Source: Dyadobacter luteus
GTDB taxonomy: Bacteria; Bacteroidota; Bacteroidia; Cytophagales; Spirosomataceae
Assembly (NCBI RefSeq): GCF_003383615.1
Contig: NZ_QNUL01000008.1
Coordinates: 143,825 to 207,824 of the forward strand
DNA length: 64,000 bases
Direction: 5' to 3'
Below, one piece after another: positions 16,047 to 24,714 of this stretch. Position numbers and translations under genes: made by a program. Under the pieces are notes generated by a model. It ran no database searches. It was not told where the DNA came from and saw only the letters and a program-made list of their open reading frames with translations. The first letter of the stretch is position 1, and every line of letters starts with the position of its first letter.

Positions 16047-17375
16047 GTGAAAGAATCCCCTAAAAACCATATACAACAACCTGAGCTGCTGGCCTCACTT
16101 TCGGAGGTTCATTCATCAATATCAGTCCCGGAAGGAGCCGGCTTCTGGAAAAAAATGATGGCGTTTACCGGACCTGGTTTACTGGTAGCGGTAGGCTATA
16201 TTGATCCGGGTAACTGGGCCACCGACATAGAAGGAGGATCCAGATTTGGCTATACGCTGTTGTCCGTTATCCTGATTTCCAATCTGTTTGCCATGCTTTT
16301 GCAACATTTATCGCTCAAACTGGGCATAGCAGCAGGCCGGGATCTGGCGCAGGCATGTCGGGATTATTATTCCCGTCCGGTATCATTCGTATTGTGGATA
16401 CTATCCGAGATCGCCATTGCTGCCACAGATTTGGCTGAAGTGATCGGTTCCGCAATCGCATTGAATCTGCTTTTCGGATTACCCCTGCCTGTTGGTGTTG
16501 TGTTTACTGCCCTGGACGTTCTGCTGGTTTTATATTTCCAACAAAAAGGTTTCCGTATCATTGAGAGCATCGTGGCCGGCCTGATGGGAATTATTCTGCT
16601 TTGTTTCGCCTACGAAATGATTGTTTCCCAGCCTTCCGTGGCTGGTATGCTGGATGGACTAATACCAAAAGCCGAGATTGTAACCAATCCGGGCATGCTT
16701 TACATTGCTATAGGTATTTTGGGAGCCACTGTGATGCCGCATAATCTTTATCTCCATTCCAGCATTGTTCAGACAAGAGCATTTAACAAAGACGAAGCAG
16801 GCAAGAAATCAGCCATTAAGTTTGCCACCATCGATTCTACCGTCTCACTTGGACTTGCGTTTTTTATTAATGGTTCTATACTGATTCTTGCTGCCAGTGC
16901 TTTTCATAAAAACGGGCATTTTACAGTAGCAGATATTACAGATGCCTATCACTTACTGGATCCGATATTGGGTGTAAGTCTTGCCGGTGTATTTTTTGCA
17001 CTCGCGCTTCTGGCATCCGGACAGAGCTCCACGCTTACCGGTACACTGGCCGGACAAATCGTCATGGAAGGATTTCTGAACATACGTTTAAAGGCATGGG
17101 TACGCAGACTTATCACCCGTGGAATCGCGATTGTTCCTGCATTGATAGTCGCATCAATATATGGAGAAAAAGGTACAGCAGAATTACTCGTGCTTAGCCA
17201 GGTAATCCTTTCCCTGCAATTGAGTTTCGCCGTTGTCCCTCTTGTATTTTTCACTTCCAACAAGAAGATTATGGGTAAGTTTGCCAACTCTCGTATACTC
17301 ACCATAATCAGCTGGATTATAACGCTTGTGATCATTGGATTGAACATTTTCCTTCTTTACAAAACCTTTTTTTGA
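16047..17375 (+). CDS. mntH: Nramp divalent metal transporter, MntH type
   Basis: A 442-residue Nramp protein with eleven or so hydrophobic helices. The metal-site helix 1 motif DPGNWATD and the helix 6 motif MPHNLYLHSS are intact, so proton-coupled uptake of Mn(II) or Fe(II) at the inner membrane is expected. The start is GTG at 16047; AGGAG at 16033-16037 is nine bases upstream and no ATG fits better. It is divergent from the MntR-like gene and shares its operator, consistent with repression when metal is abundant. Kup follows 93 bases downstream with its own possible promoter. Confidence 0.93.
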   Translation: MKESPKNHIQQPELLASLSEVHSSISVPEGAGFWKKMMAFTGPGLLVAVGYIDPGNWATDIEGGSRFGYTLLSVILISNLFAMLLQHLSLKLGIAAGRDLAQACRDYYSRPVSFVLWILSEIAIAATDLAEVIGSAIALNLLFGLPLPVGVVFTALDVLLVLYFQQKGFRIIESIVAGLMGIILLCFAYEMIVSQPSVAGMLDGLIPKAEIVTNPGMLYIAIGILGATVMPHNLYLHSSIVQTRAFNKDEAGKKSAIKFATIDSTVSLGLAFFINGSILILAASAFHKNGHFTVADITDAYHLLDPILGVSLAGVFFALALLASGQSSTLTGTLAGQIVMEGFLNIRLKAWVRRLITRGIAIVPALIVASIYGEKGTAELLVLSQVILSLQLSFAVVPLVFFTSNKKIMGKFANSRILTIISWIITLVIIGLNIFLLYKTFF

Positions 17376-17437
17376 GTATTAATCGAGCCTTGAATATTAA
17401 TTTTTTGCGGGGCTGATAATAGTTTGCTTACGGTTTC

Positions 17438-17453
17438 CTACCTTTCGCCGTTT
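17438..17453 (+). promoter_or_regulatory. possible kup promoter, variant TAnnTTTC box
   Basis: CTACCTTTCGCCGTTT contains a near-consensus -7 box with C in place of the last G, about 15 bases before the kup ATG. The same CTAnnTTTCGCCGTTT pattern occurs upstream of the outer-membrane protein gene at 36040-36055. No well-spaced TTTG is present. Confidence 0.35.
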
Positions 17454-17468
17454 TTGTAAAAAATGTAG

Positions 17469-19415
17469 ATGGAATCGAAGCATAATATTGATAAAATTTC
17501 CGCCGCTGGCGTGCTTGTCGCATTCGGTATTATTTATGGCGACATAGGAACATCGCCGTTGTATGCCATGCAGGCGATTTTATTAAACGAAGTCATTACA
17601 GAGGAACTGATTTATGGTTCCATATCCTGCGTTTTCTGGACGCTCTCTCTTTTAACCACCATCAAATACGTAATCCTGATCCTGCGCGCAGACAATCGCG
17701 GAGAGGGTGGGATTTTCGCGTTGTATGCCTTGGTTAGAAAACACGCCAAATGGCTCACTGTACCGGCTGTCATTGGTGGTAGTACCCTTCTTGCAGATGG
17801 TATCATTACGCCTCCCATTTCGGTTTCATCGGCTGTGGAAGGTTTGCAGCTCATTTATCCGGATATCCAGACCATCCCGATTGTTATCTCTATTCTCACT
17901 GTCATTTTTGTAATACAGGCCTTTGGCACCAAAGTTGTAGGGCGTGCTTTTGGCCCTATCATGGTTACATGGTTCATGATGCTGGGCGTATTAGGATTCT
18001 TTCAGGTGATCAAACATCCTGAAATCCTCAGAGCCTTCAATCCGATGTATGGCATACGCCTGCTTACACAGCATCCCGGCGGTTTCTGGATGCTTGGAGC
18101 CGTATTCCTTTGTACAACAGGTGCCGAAGCACTCTACTCAGATTTAGGTCACTGCGGACGGGAAAATATACGAATCAGCTGGGTATTTGTTAAAATATGC
18201 CTTTTGCTTAACTATTTCGGACAAGGTGCATGGTTGATTTCGGAGCTGGGAAATACGCTGGAAGGCCGCAAACCTTTTTACGAAATTATGCCGGAATGGT
18301 GGTTGCTGCCAGGTGTAGTGATTGCGACAATGGCTGCAGTAATTGCGAGTCAGGCTGTAATTACCGGCTCGTTCACATTAATATCCGAAGCAATCCGGCT
18401 TAACTTCTGGCCTAAGGTTCGCCTTAATTACCCAAGTGATCAGAAAGGACAGCTTTATGTACCAAGTATCAACTGGTTGTTGTGGCTGGGTTGTACGGGT
18501 GTGGTATTGTATTTCGAAAAATCGTCAAATATGGAGGCGGCCTATGGTCTGGCAATTACACTTACCATGATCATGACCACAATCCTATTCTCCTATTACC
18601 TGTATCTGAAAAGGGTAAATCTATACATCGTGATAGCATTTATGCTTTTCTACCTGTGTATAGAAATAAGTTTCCTTGGAGCAAACCTGCTTAAATTCAC
18701 ACATGGTGGCTGGTTCACAATTTTGGTAGGAGCGATTGTCGCAGGATTAATGACAGTATGGCTTCGCGCTTTCTATATCAAACTAAGACTTACCGAATAC
18801 ACCAAAATTGACAAGTTCCTGCCAGCCTTGCATGAGCTGAGCCGTGATATCAGTATTCCGAAATATGCTACGCACCTGGTTTTTATGACCAATGCTTCCC
18901 GCGCTACGGAAATCGAAACAAAGGTCATTTATTCTATTTTTCAAAAGCGGCCTAAACGGGCTGACATCTATTGGTTCCTGCATGTGGACACCACGGATGA
19001 TCCGTATACAATGGAATACAAAGTGATGGCAGATGACGATGATGATGACAATGTAATCAAAATCAACTTCCGCTTAGGTTTTAGAGTCGAACAGCGTATT
19101 AACCTGTTTTTCAGGAAAGTGGTTGAAGATATGGTATTAAACAAAGAGGTTGATATTACCAGTCGTTACGAATCCCTGAACCGTCAGAACATTACCGGTG
19201 ATTTCCGGTTCGTTGTATTGGAACGCTTCCTGTCATTTGAAAATGACCTTCCGTTCTTCGAGCAGATGGTAATGAAAACATACTTCTTTGTGAAAGATTT
19301 CACTACCGCGGAAGACAAATGGTTCGGGCTCGACAGCAGCTCTGTGAAGATCGAAAAAGTACCGTTGATCATCCGACCAGTTGAAAACATCAAACTCAGA
19401 AGAGTTTATAACTAA
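17469..19415 (+). CDS. kup: KUP/Trk-type low-affinity potassium transporter
   Basis: A 648-residue KUP family protein. The signature GIIYGDIGTSPLYAM is near the N terminus, twelve hydrophobic helices occupy about residues 12-440, and a soluble C-terminal domain of about 200 residues follows, as in Escherichia coli Kup. It mediates proton-coupled K+ uptake at the inner membrane. The ATG at 17469 places the signature at the usual distance. An acidic stretch (ADDDDDDN) lies in the cytoplasmic domain. The gene ends at a strong bidirectional terminator. Confidence 0.95.
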   Translation: MESKHNIDKISAAGVLVAFGIIYGDIGTSPLYAMQAILLNEVITEELIYGSISCVFWTLSLLTTIKYVILILRADNRGEGGIFALYALVRKHAKWLTVPAVIGGSTLLADGIITPPISVSSAVEGLQLIYPDIQTIPIVISILTVIFVIQAFGTKVVGRAFGPIMVTWFMMLGVLGFFQVIKHPEILRAFNPMYGIRLLTQHPGGFWMLGAVFLCTTGAEALYSDLGHCGRENIRISWVFVKICLLLNYFGQGAWLISELGNTLEGRKPFYEIMPEWWLLPGVVIATMAAVIASQAVITGSFTLISEAIRLNFWPKVRLNYPSDQKGQLYVPSINWLLWLGCTGVVLYFEKSSNMEAAYGLAITLTMIMTTILFSYYLYLKRVNLYIVIAFMLFYLCIEISFLGANLLKFTHGGWFTILVGAIVAGLMTVWLRAFYIKLRLTEYTKIDKFLPALHELSRDISIPKYATHLVFMTNASRATEIETKVIYSIFQKRPKRADIYWFLHVDTTDDPYTMEYKVMADDDDDDNVIKINFRLGFRVEQRINLFFRKVVEDMVLNKEVDITSRYESLNRQNITGDFRFVVLERFLSFENDLPFFEQMVMKTYFFVKDFTTAEDKWFGLDSSSVKIEKVPLIIRPVENIKLRRVYN

Positions 19416-19418
19416 CAG

Positions 19419-19453
19419 AAAAACCCTGATTGCCGGCGGCGATCAGGGTTTTT
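19419..19453. terminator. bidirectional terminator between kup and the PyrR-like gene
   Basis: A 16-bp stem with one G-T pair (AAAAACCCTGATTGCC against GGCGATCAGGGTTTTT) and a GGC loop gives a T run on either strand. It sits four bases after the kup stop and serves the convergent gene at 19480 as well. Confidence 0.9.
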
Positions 19454-19479
19454 CATTATTTCTTTATTTCCAATAATAA

Positions 19480-19998
19480 CTACTTCAAATAAACTCCCTC
19501 CTTTGCTGAATCACTCAATATCACCTGCACGTGTTCGCTGATGGTTGTACTTAATGCATAACCGACATAATCCGCGTGAACAGGGAAAAGGTGATGGCTT
19601 CTGTCTACAACTACGGCTACCTGCACTTTTTTCATCCTTACCTTTAGAAAAGGTTCAAGTGCAAAAGCGAGGGTTCTCCCCGTATTCAAAACATCATCTG
19701 CAACCACTACCACTTTTCCTTCTACTTCAGTATCTCTATCGAAATGAATAAGACTTTGATGGTGAATATTCTTGTCAAAACGTAATTCAATCAGTTGAAC
19801 ATCCAGCGGTGAAATAGCGCTTAGTTCGGCCGTAAGCCTTTGTGCAAACGCATAACCTTCACCTGCAATACCTGCGATGATAATGCTCTTTTCTTCGAAA
19901 TTCTGTTCATAAATTTCAAAGGCAATACGACGAATCTTCTGGTTTGTCTGATGAGAACTGAGTATCTGGCGCCTGGACTCTGTACTGATTTCGGTCAT
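19480..19998 (-). CDS. PyrR-like phosphoribosyltransferase
   Basis: A type I phosphoribosyltransferase. The PRPP-binding loop is VVVVADDVLNTGRT, and the following VVVDRSHHLFPVHADYVGYALSTTISEHVQV strongly resembles PyrR (VLVDRGHRELPIRADYVGK). PyrR proteins regulate pyrimidine genes by binding mRNA and may have weak uracil phosphoribosyltransferase activity; no pyr attenuator or pyr gene is seen here. The frame is open back to 20040, but MTEISTESRRQILS at 19998 looks like the natural start, giving 172 residues. It lies 53 bases after the amidotransferase and could be its operon tail. Confidence 0.7.
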   Translation of the reverse strand: MTEISTESRRQILSSHQTNQKIRRIAFEIYEQNFEEKSIIIAGIAGEGYAFAQRLTAELSAISPLDVQLIELRFDKNIHHQSLIHFDRDTEVEGKVVVVADDVLNTGRTLAFALEPFLKVRMKKVQVAVVVDRSHHLFPVHADYVGYALSTTISEHVQVILSDSAKEGVYLK

Positions 19999-20051
19999 GT
20001 CAACTACTGGTATATAAAAATGTACTCGTAAAAGTAACAATCATCTTTTAA

Positions 20052-20762
20052 CTATTTCAAAGCATTCTCTACAAATTTCCGAACCCATCCGGCAAATATC
20101 AGCTCATCAGAGCGCAGAGCCAGAGTGGCAATTCCCTCTCGTACTTTTTCAGCTCCTATACGCTCTACACGCAGTTCCATCAGTGCCTGGTTATATTCGC
20201 GGGGAAATTCCGGATGTGCCTGAACTCCTAACATTCTGTTTCCTACAGAGAACATGGCATTCGGACAATTGTCTGCGCTCGCTAAAAGTTGGCTATCAGG
20301 CGGAAGTTTTAAAACCTGATCCTGACACATCATCAGCAAATTCAACTCAGATTGTGCAGGTTGCATCCACAACTCCTGCTGCAACAGTTTCAGAGTATGT
20401 ATTCCTACACACCAGCCTCCGGCATATTTTTCCACTTTCCCTCCCAATGCTTCTCCAAGTAACTGATGCCCAAAGCAAACACCTACGAATACACTTTGAG
20501 AGTGAAATATTTTTTGTACAAAATCCTTCAGTTTTTCAATCCATGGTTCCTTGTCATACACCGAACTTTTGGAACCCGTACAAATATACACATCGCATTC
20601 ATCAGCCGATTCCGGAAAATGCCCGTTACATACATCGTAGAAACTAAAATCCCAGTCAGGAGCAACCTGCAAAAATAACGCTGGAAACATCTGACCGTAA
20701 TCACCGGCAATATGCACCAACTCTTCCCGTACATGATCACATTCCAGAAGACCGACTTTCAT
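20052..20762 (-). CDS. class I glutamine amidotransferase domain protein, possible gamma-glutamyl hydrolase
   Basis: A 236-residue stand-alone class I amidotransferase. The nucleophile elbow is GVCFGHQLL with C96, and QAHPEF gives H183 and E185 of the triad. It resembles the GMP-synthase-like GATase proteins (YfeJ type), not a carbamoyl-phosphate or anthranilate subunit, and has no synthetase partner beside it. The upstream genes encode a glutamine-synthetase-like ligase, an SDR and an aldehyde dehydrogenase. In gamma-glutamyl amine pathways (for example PuuD and the IpuF hydrolase of isopropylamine degradation) an amidotransferase-fold hydrolase frees glutamate at the end, and that is the proposed job here. 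Confidence 0.75.
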   Translation of the reverse strand: MKVGLLECDHVREELVHIAGDYGQMFPALFLQVAPDWDFSFYDVCNGHFPESADECDVYICTGSKSSVYDKEPWIEKLKDFVQKIFHSQSVFVGVCFGHQLLGEALGGKVEKYAGGWCVGIHTLKLLQQELWMQPAQSELNLLMMCQDQVLKLPPDSQLLASADNCPNAMFSVGNRMLGVQAHPEFPREYNQALMELRVERIGAEKVREGIATLALRSDELIFAGWVRKFVENALK

Positions 20763-20910
20763 AATTTAGCCGTGAGTTATGAGCTGAAAGCAATTAGCTG
20801 TTTAAATGAGATTTGTTTGAGTAATATCAAAAAGTTTTAAAACATCGTAAAAAATTTAGCCTTTGGAAATTTACAGCAACCATTGAATAACAGCTTAACG
20901 CCAACAGCTA
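20763..20910. repeat. AGCT-word repeat between the amidotransferase and ALDH genes
   Basis: Words of the type AGCTGAAAGC and ATTAGCTG lie at 20782-20800, and a denser array AACAGCTATCAGCTGTCAGC spans about 20891-20925. The second array runs past the ALDH stop at 20911-20913: the final codons of ALDH (I-A-D-S) are spelled by the repeat. The same word family recurs at 28845-28876 and 38885-38925. The rest of the 148-base gap is AT-rich. Confidence 0.6.
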
Positions 20911-22305
20911 TCAGCTGTCAGCTATCTTCAAATGAAATGACTTAGGCCGCGTCAACGCTTCATATCCAACTACAGACAACGTACATCCTCTTCCTGAATT
21001 CTTGACGCCTGTCCAGGCCAAAGCGGGATCCAGATAGTCGCAGCGATTCATGAACCACGTGCCGGTTTGTACCTGTTCACCAATTTCCACCGCTTTCTCT
21101 ACATCCTTTGTCCAAATAGATGCAGTAAGTCCGTAGGCGCTGTCGTTCATCAGGCTTATTGCTTCCTCATCGTTTTTTACGGACATAATTCCGACTACAG
21201 GCCCAAAAGTCTCCTCTGTCATAACACGCATAGAGTGACTAACATCTACCAATACTTGCGGTGCAAGGTAAGGTGTCCCTGGTTTATTGGCAGGAAACAA
21301 ATCCGGATCAATGAGTGCCTTAGCACCTTGTGCAACTGCTTCGTCAATCTGTTTTTGAGCAAACTCCGCAGCCGAGGCTTTGACCATGGGTCCCAATGTT
21401 GTTTCCGAGTTAAGCGGATCACCCAACGTGTAGGTTTTCGTCAATGCTACGAATCCGTGAATAAACTTATCATAAATAGCTTCATGTACATATATCCGTT
21501 CGATTCCGCAGCAGGATTGCCCCGAATTGAAGAACGCTCCATCCACCAGATTCTCCACTGCATTGGCAATATCGGCATCTGCCCTCACATACGCAGGATC
21601 CTTTCCTCCTAACTCCAGCCCGGCAACAATAAACCGCTTGTTTACAGCAGTCTGAACAGCTTGGCCACCTTCTACCGAACCAGTAAAAGCGACATAATCG
21701 ATACGCTCATCACCAATCACTTCGGCAACCTGATCGTGACTTAAATGCAAGTACTGGAAAACGCCCTCCGGCAAACCGGCATATTCAAATGCTGCTGCAT
21801 AACGTTCTGCACACAATGGAGTTTGTTGAGCATGTTTCAGAATTACAGCATTACCAGACAAAATCGCCGGAATAACCGTATTGACTGAAGTCAGATAGGG
21901 ATAATTCCATGGCGCTATCACGAAAACAACGCCTACGGGATCACGTCTGATAAAACGTGTAAAACCTTCCAGTTCTGCAACCTGCACATCAGCCAAAGCT
22001 TGCTCTGCTACGGAAATCATATAACGTGCTCGCTCCTGAAACCCCTTGCGAATTTCATTGGCTGTATACCTGACAGGCCGCCCCATCTGATGCGTCAGCT
22101 CCAAGCCGATTTCGTCAGCATGATCGAGAAAGTAGGTAATGAATTTTTCACAAATTGCTTTGCGCTCATCCAAAGTGGTTTTCTTCCACTCCTTTTGAGC
22201 AACAGTTGCTTTTGCAAGTACGGTTACGATCTGCGGTTCTGTGGCCAGTTCACGTTCAACATAAACCGAACCATCAATAGGACTTATTGTTTTTTGAGTA
22301 GGCAT
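20911..22305 (-). CDS. NAD(P)-dependent aldehyde dehydrogenase
   Basis: A 464-residue aldehyde dehydrogenase. It has APWNYP with N134, FTGS at 207-210, the general base E231 in GLELGGKDP, and the catalytic cysteine in NSGQSCC (C265). EETFGPV is present toward the C terminus. The C-terminal oligomerisation tail ends in FHLKIADS, whose last residues come from an AGCT repeat. Within the ligase-SDR-ALDH-amidotransferase order it would oxidise the gamma-glutamyl aldehyde to the acid, like PuuC in putrescine use. The substrate is not proven; succinate-semialdehyde-type activity is the main alternative. The start at 22305 is well placed, with FITYF and other N-terminal helices intact. Confidence 0.88.
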   Translation of the reverse strand: MPTQKTISPIDGSVYVERELATEPQIVTVLAKATVAQKEWKKTTLDERKAICEKFITYFLDHADEIGLELTHQMGRPVRYTANEIRKGFQERARYMISVAEQALADVQVAELEGFTRFIRRDPVGVVFVIAPWNYPYLTSVNTVIPAILSGNAVILKHAQQTPLCAERYAAAFEYAGLPEGVFQYLHLSHDQVAEVIGDERIDYVAFTGSVEGGQAVQTAVNKRFIVAGLELGGKDPAYVRADADIANAVENLVDGAFFNSGQSCCGIERIYVHEAIYDKFIHGFVALTKTYTLGDPLNSETTLGPMVKASAAEFAQKQIDEAVAQGAKALIDPDLFPANKPGTPYLAPQVLVDVSHSMRVMTEETFGPVVGIMSVKNDEEAISLMNDSAYGLTASIWTKDVEKAVEIGEQVQTGTWFMNRCDYLDPALAWTGVKNSGRGCTLSVVGYEALTRPKSFHLKIADS

Positions 22306-22343
22306 TTGGAGCTATAGGCTTGGGGGATTAGGGCAAAGGGCTT

Positions 22344-22385
22344 GGGGCAAAGGGGAGAGGGTTAAGACCCTATGCCCTATGCCCC
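22344..22385. repeat. G-rich inverted repeat between the ALDH and SDR genes
   Basis: GGGGCA (22344-22349) pairs with TGCCCC (22380-22385), and inside it two AGGG words pair with CCCT and AGGGT with ACCCT, giving a broken hairpin around a TTAAG loop. The flank 22321-22343 adds more GGGCAAAGGG-type words. This fills almost the whole 86-base gap and ends seven bases before the SDR stop. Confidence 0.6.
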
Positions 22386-22391
22386 ATGCTC

Positions 22392-23165
22392 TCATACCGG
22401 TGTTACATATGCAGAAGTAATACCGCCGTCTACCAGAAAATCAGTACCGGTTACAAAAGACGCCTCATCGGATGCCAGGAACAATGCAGCGTACGCCATT
22501 TCCTTGGCTTCTCCGAATCTCCCCATGGGTATATGAACCAAACGGCGTTGTTTTTTCTCCTCTGTATCCAGGAATTTCATTAGTAACTCCGTACGCAAAG
22601 GACCGGGACATAGTGCATTGACACGTATATTTTCACGTGCGTGAATAATGGCCAATTCTCTAGTAAGCGCTAGTACGGCACCTTTACTGGCAGTGTAAGC
22701 AACCTGCGGCGTGGCTGCCCCTAAAATAGCTACGAACGACGCCGTATTGATAATAGAGCCGCCACCAGCACGTTTCAAGGCTGGTATACCATATTTACAT
22801 CCTAAGAAAACACCCTTAGCATTGATGTTCATCGTCAGATCCCAAACTGCTTCTTCTGTAGTAACAGCATTGTCATCATCGCTATGCATGATACCTGCAT
22901 TATTGAAAATGACATTCAGCTTTCCGAATTTCTCTTCCGTAAAAGCAACAGCCGCCTCGCAATCAGACGCTTTGGATACATCGGAATGAATAAAAAATGC
23001 TTCACCTCCTGCCGCATTGATCTCGTCGGCAGTAGCCTGGCCGCCTTCGTCGTTCACATCCGTGACTACAATTTTCGCTCCCTCCTTTGCAAAAAGCAAG
23101 GCGGTTTCCCGGCCAATTCCTCCACTACCGCCGGTAATAAGTGCAACTTTGTCTTTTAGGCGCAT
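22392..23165 (-). CDS. short-chain dehydrogenase/reductase
   Basis: A 257-residue classical SDR. The cofactor loop is TGGSGGIGRE (11-20), with NNAGI in the middle, a catalytic S in NTASF and Y-T-A-S-K as the YxxxK motif. An acidic D after the second strand (VVTDVND) favours NAD over NADP. It lies between the glutamine-synthetase-like ligase and the aldehyde dehydrogenase. In an amino-alcohol route it would oxidise the gamma-glutamylated alcohol to the aldehyde, replacing the amine oxidase PuuB, which is absent. This assignment is by context only, since SDRs are poor predictors of substrate. Confidence 0.88.
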   Translation of the reverse strand: MRLKDKVALITGGSGGIGRETALLFAKEGAKIVVTDVNDEGGQATADEINAAGGEAFFIHSDVSKASDCEAAVAFTEEKFGKLNVIFNNAGIMHSDDDNAVTTEEAVWDLTMNINAKGVFLGCKYGIPALKRAGGGSIINTASFVAILGAATPQVAYTASKGAVLALTRELAIIHARENIRVNALCPGPLRTELLMKFLDTEEKKQRRLVHIPMGRFGEAKEMAYAALFLASDEASFVTGTDFLVDGGITSAYVTPV

Positions 23166-23206
23166 TTTTTGTTGGTGTTAATATGTATGGGTGTTTGTAT
23201 TTATTA

Positions 23207-23307
23207 CACAGAGAACCACGGAGATTATATCAGAGATACACAGAGTTTTTATTTTTTAGAGTATGGAAAACTCTGTGGCTCTCATTTTTCCTCAGTGGAC
23301 CTCTGTG
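23207..23307. repeat. CACAGAG-type long inverted repeat between the SDR and GS-like genes
   Basis: CACAGAG at 23207-23213 pairs with CTCTGTG at 23301-23307; CCAC pairs with GTGG; and the core CACAGAGTTTT (23239-23249) pairs perfectly with AAAACTCTGTG (23267-23277). The whole 101-base element could fold into one long interrupted hairpin. A shorter relative follows ileS at 32318-32381. It lies inside the presumed operon, with no T run that would make it a terminator. Confidence 0.75.
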
Positions 23308-23319
23308 CAACCTAAAAAC

Positions 23320-24681
23320 CTATATCTGCTCAAAATATCTCTTCCTCTCCCAATCCGTCACCGATTTATCATAAGCCTTTTGCTCAATCCGGAAAAAATG
23401 GCTGTAATGCTTTACCACATCTTCTCCGAATGTTTCTTTTGCAAAAGCACTATTCTCAAATAATGACGTTGCCTCCGCCAGCGAATACGGCACGCGCGGT
23501 AAATGAGCGGCTGCATAAATATCTCCGATGAAACATTCAGGCGGTTCAATTTTATTCTTAATACCATCCAATCCCGATGCCAACGATGCAGCAAAAGCAA
23601 GATAGGGGTTACAATCCGCACCAGGAATCCTGCATTCGATTCGCAAACTTTCTCCTTTACCTACCACTCTGAAACCCGCCGTCCGGTTATCATAACTCCA
23701 GGCTAATCGTGTTGGTGCCCAGGAGCCATCTACATAACGTTTATAGGAGTTAATGGTCGGAGCATAAAAAGGCATCACGTCAGGTACATGCTTAATCCAA
23801 CCTCCCAGAAACCATTTAAAAATAGCTGAACCTTTAACCGGCCCTATTTGCTCATCTCCTACAAAAGCATTTTTCCCATCTTTCCACAAACTCAGGTGTA
23901 AATGACTGCTTGAACCCGCCTGGTCTGTCGCAAACTTGGCCATAAAAGTTATGGAAAGCCCCATAGAATCTGCAATCTCTTTCAGGCATTGTTTATACAC
24001 AACATGATGATCAGCCATGGCCAACACTTCCGAGTACCGTATATTCACTTCGTGCTGCCCCAGCCCCCATTCACCTTTGGAAGTCTCAACCGGAATACCT
24101 GACTTCTTTAAATGCCTGCGCACAGCAGCAGTATATTTTTCAGTGCGTGTTCCCTGTAATATGTGGTAGTCTTCCAGATAATATCCAGCAGGTTTCAGGT
24201 TCTGGTAATTTTGTTCAAAAGCCTGCCGGTAACTGTTTTCTAAAAGATAATATTCAAGTTCTGAAGCTGCTTTACAAATCAGTCCATCAGCTGAAAGTGC
24301 TTCAAGTTGTTTTCTCAGCACAGATCTCGGTGCAATATTTTCAGGCTGATGTGATTTGTCGTTATGGAGATCGCAAAGTACAATGGCGGTTTTGTCCAGC
24401 CAGGAGGCCAATCTTAATGTCAACAAATCCGGAACCATATGAAAATCACCATAACCCAATTCCCAGTTGGCATAATCGTATCCTGGCACCGGCTCCATGG
24501 CAATGTCAGTTGTCAACAAATAATCACATCCATGCGTACCTGAGTTGCACACATCATCGAGGAAAAATTCGGCATCAACCCTTTTTCCAAGAAGCCGGCC
24601 ATAATGATCGGTAAAAGCAACGATGACTGTCTCCAGCTGATCATCCTGTATTAACTGTCTTAGTCCTTCCAGTGTAAGCAT
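23320..24681 (-). CDS. glutamine-synthetase-like gamma-glutamyl ligase
   Basis: A 453-residue type I glutamine synthetase fold. The ATP and metal-site signatures are present: ASELEYYLL (E-x-E), EVNIRYSE, GSSSHLHLSLWKDG (H-x-H), SWAPTRLAWSYDNRT and RIECRIPGADCNPYLAFAASL. It lacks the adenylylation-loop features of GlnA, and its length and the R-I-P-G-A-D block resemble PuuA/GlnA4-type ligases that join glutamate to amines. With the SDR, ALDH and amidotransferase genes after it, the likely reaction is ATP-dependent gamma-glutamylation of an amine or amino alcohol. True glutamine synthesis cannot be excluded but is less likely. A 33-base gap separates it from the DUF4230 gene upstream. Confidence 0.85.
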   Translation of the reverse strand: MLTLEGLRQLIQDDQLETVIVAFTDHYGRLLGKRVDAEFFLDDVCNSGTHGCDYLLTTDIAMEPVPGYDYANWELGYGDFHMVPDLLTLRLASWLDKTAIVLCDLHNDKSHQPENIAPRSVLRKQLEALSADGLICKAASELEYYLLENSYRQAFEQNYQNLKPAGYYLEDYHILQGTRTEKYTAAVRRHLKKSGIPVETSKGEWGLGQHEVNIRYSEVLAMADHHVVYKQCLKEIADSMGLSITFMAKFATDQAGSSSHLHLSLWKDGKNAFVGDEQIGPVKGSAIFKWFLGGWIKHVPDVMPFYAPTINSYKRYVDGSWAPTRLAWSYDNRTAGFRVVGKGESLRIECRIPGADCNPYLAFAASLASGLDGIKNKIEPPECFIGDIYAAAHLPRVPYSLAEATSLFENSAFAKETFGEDVVKHYSHFFRIEQKAYDKSVTDWERKRYFEQI

Positions 24682-24714
24682 AGTAAGTTTATTTACCGGG
24701 ATATGTTCAATATA

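Noticed and set aside
20052..20762. Class I amidotransferase as GMP synthase (guaA)
   Set aside because: Only the GATase domain is present; no ATP-pyrophosphatase or dimerisation domain follows, and the neighbours are not purine genes.
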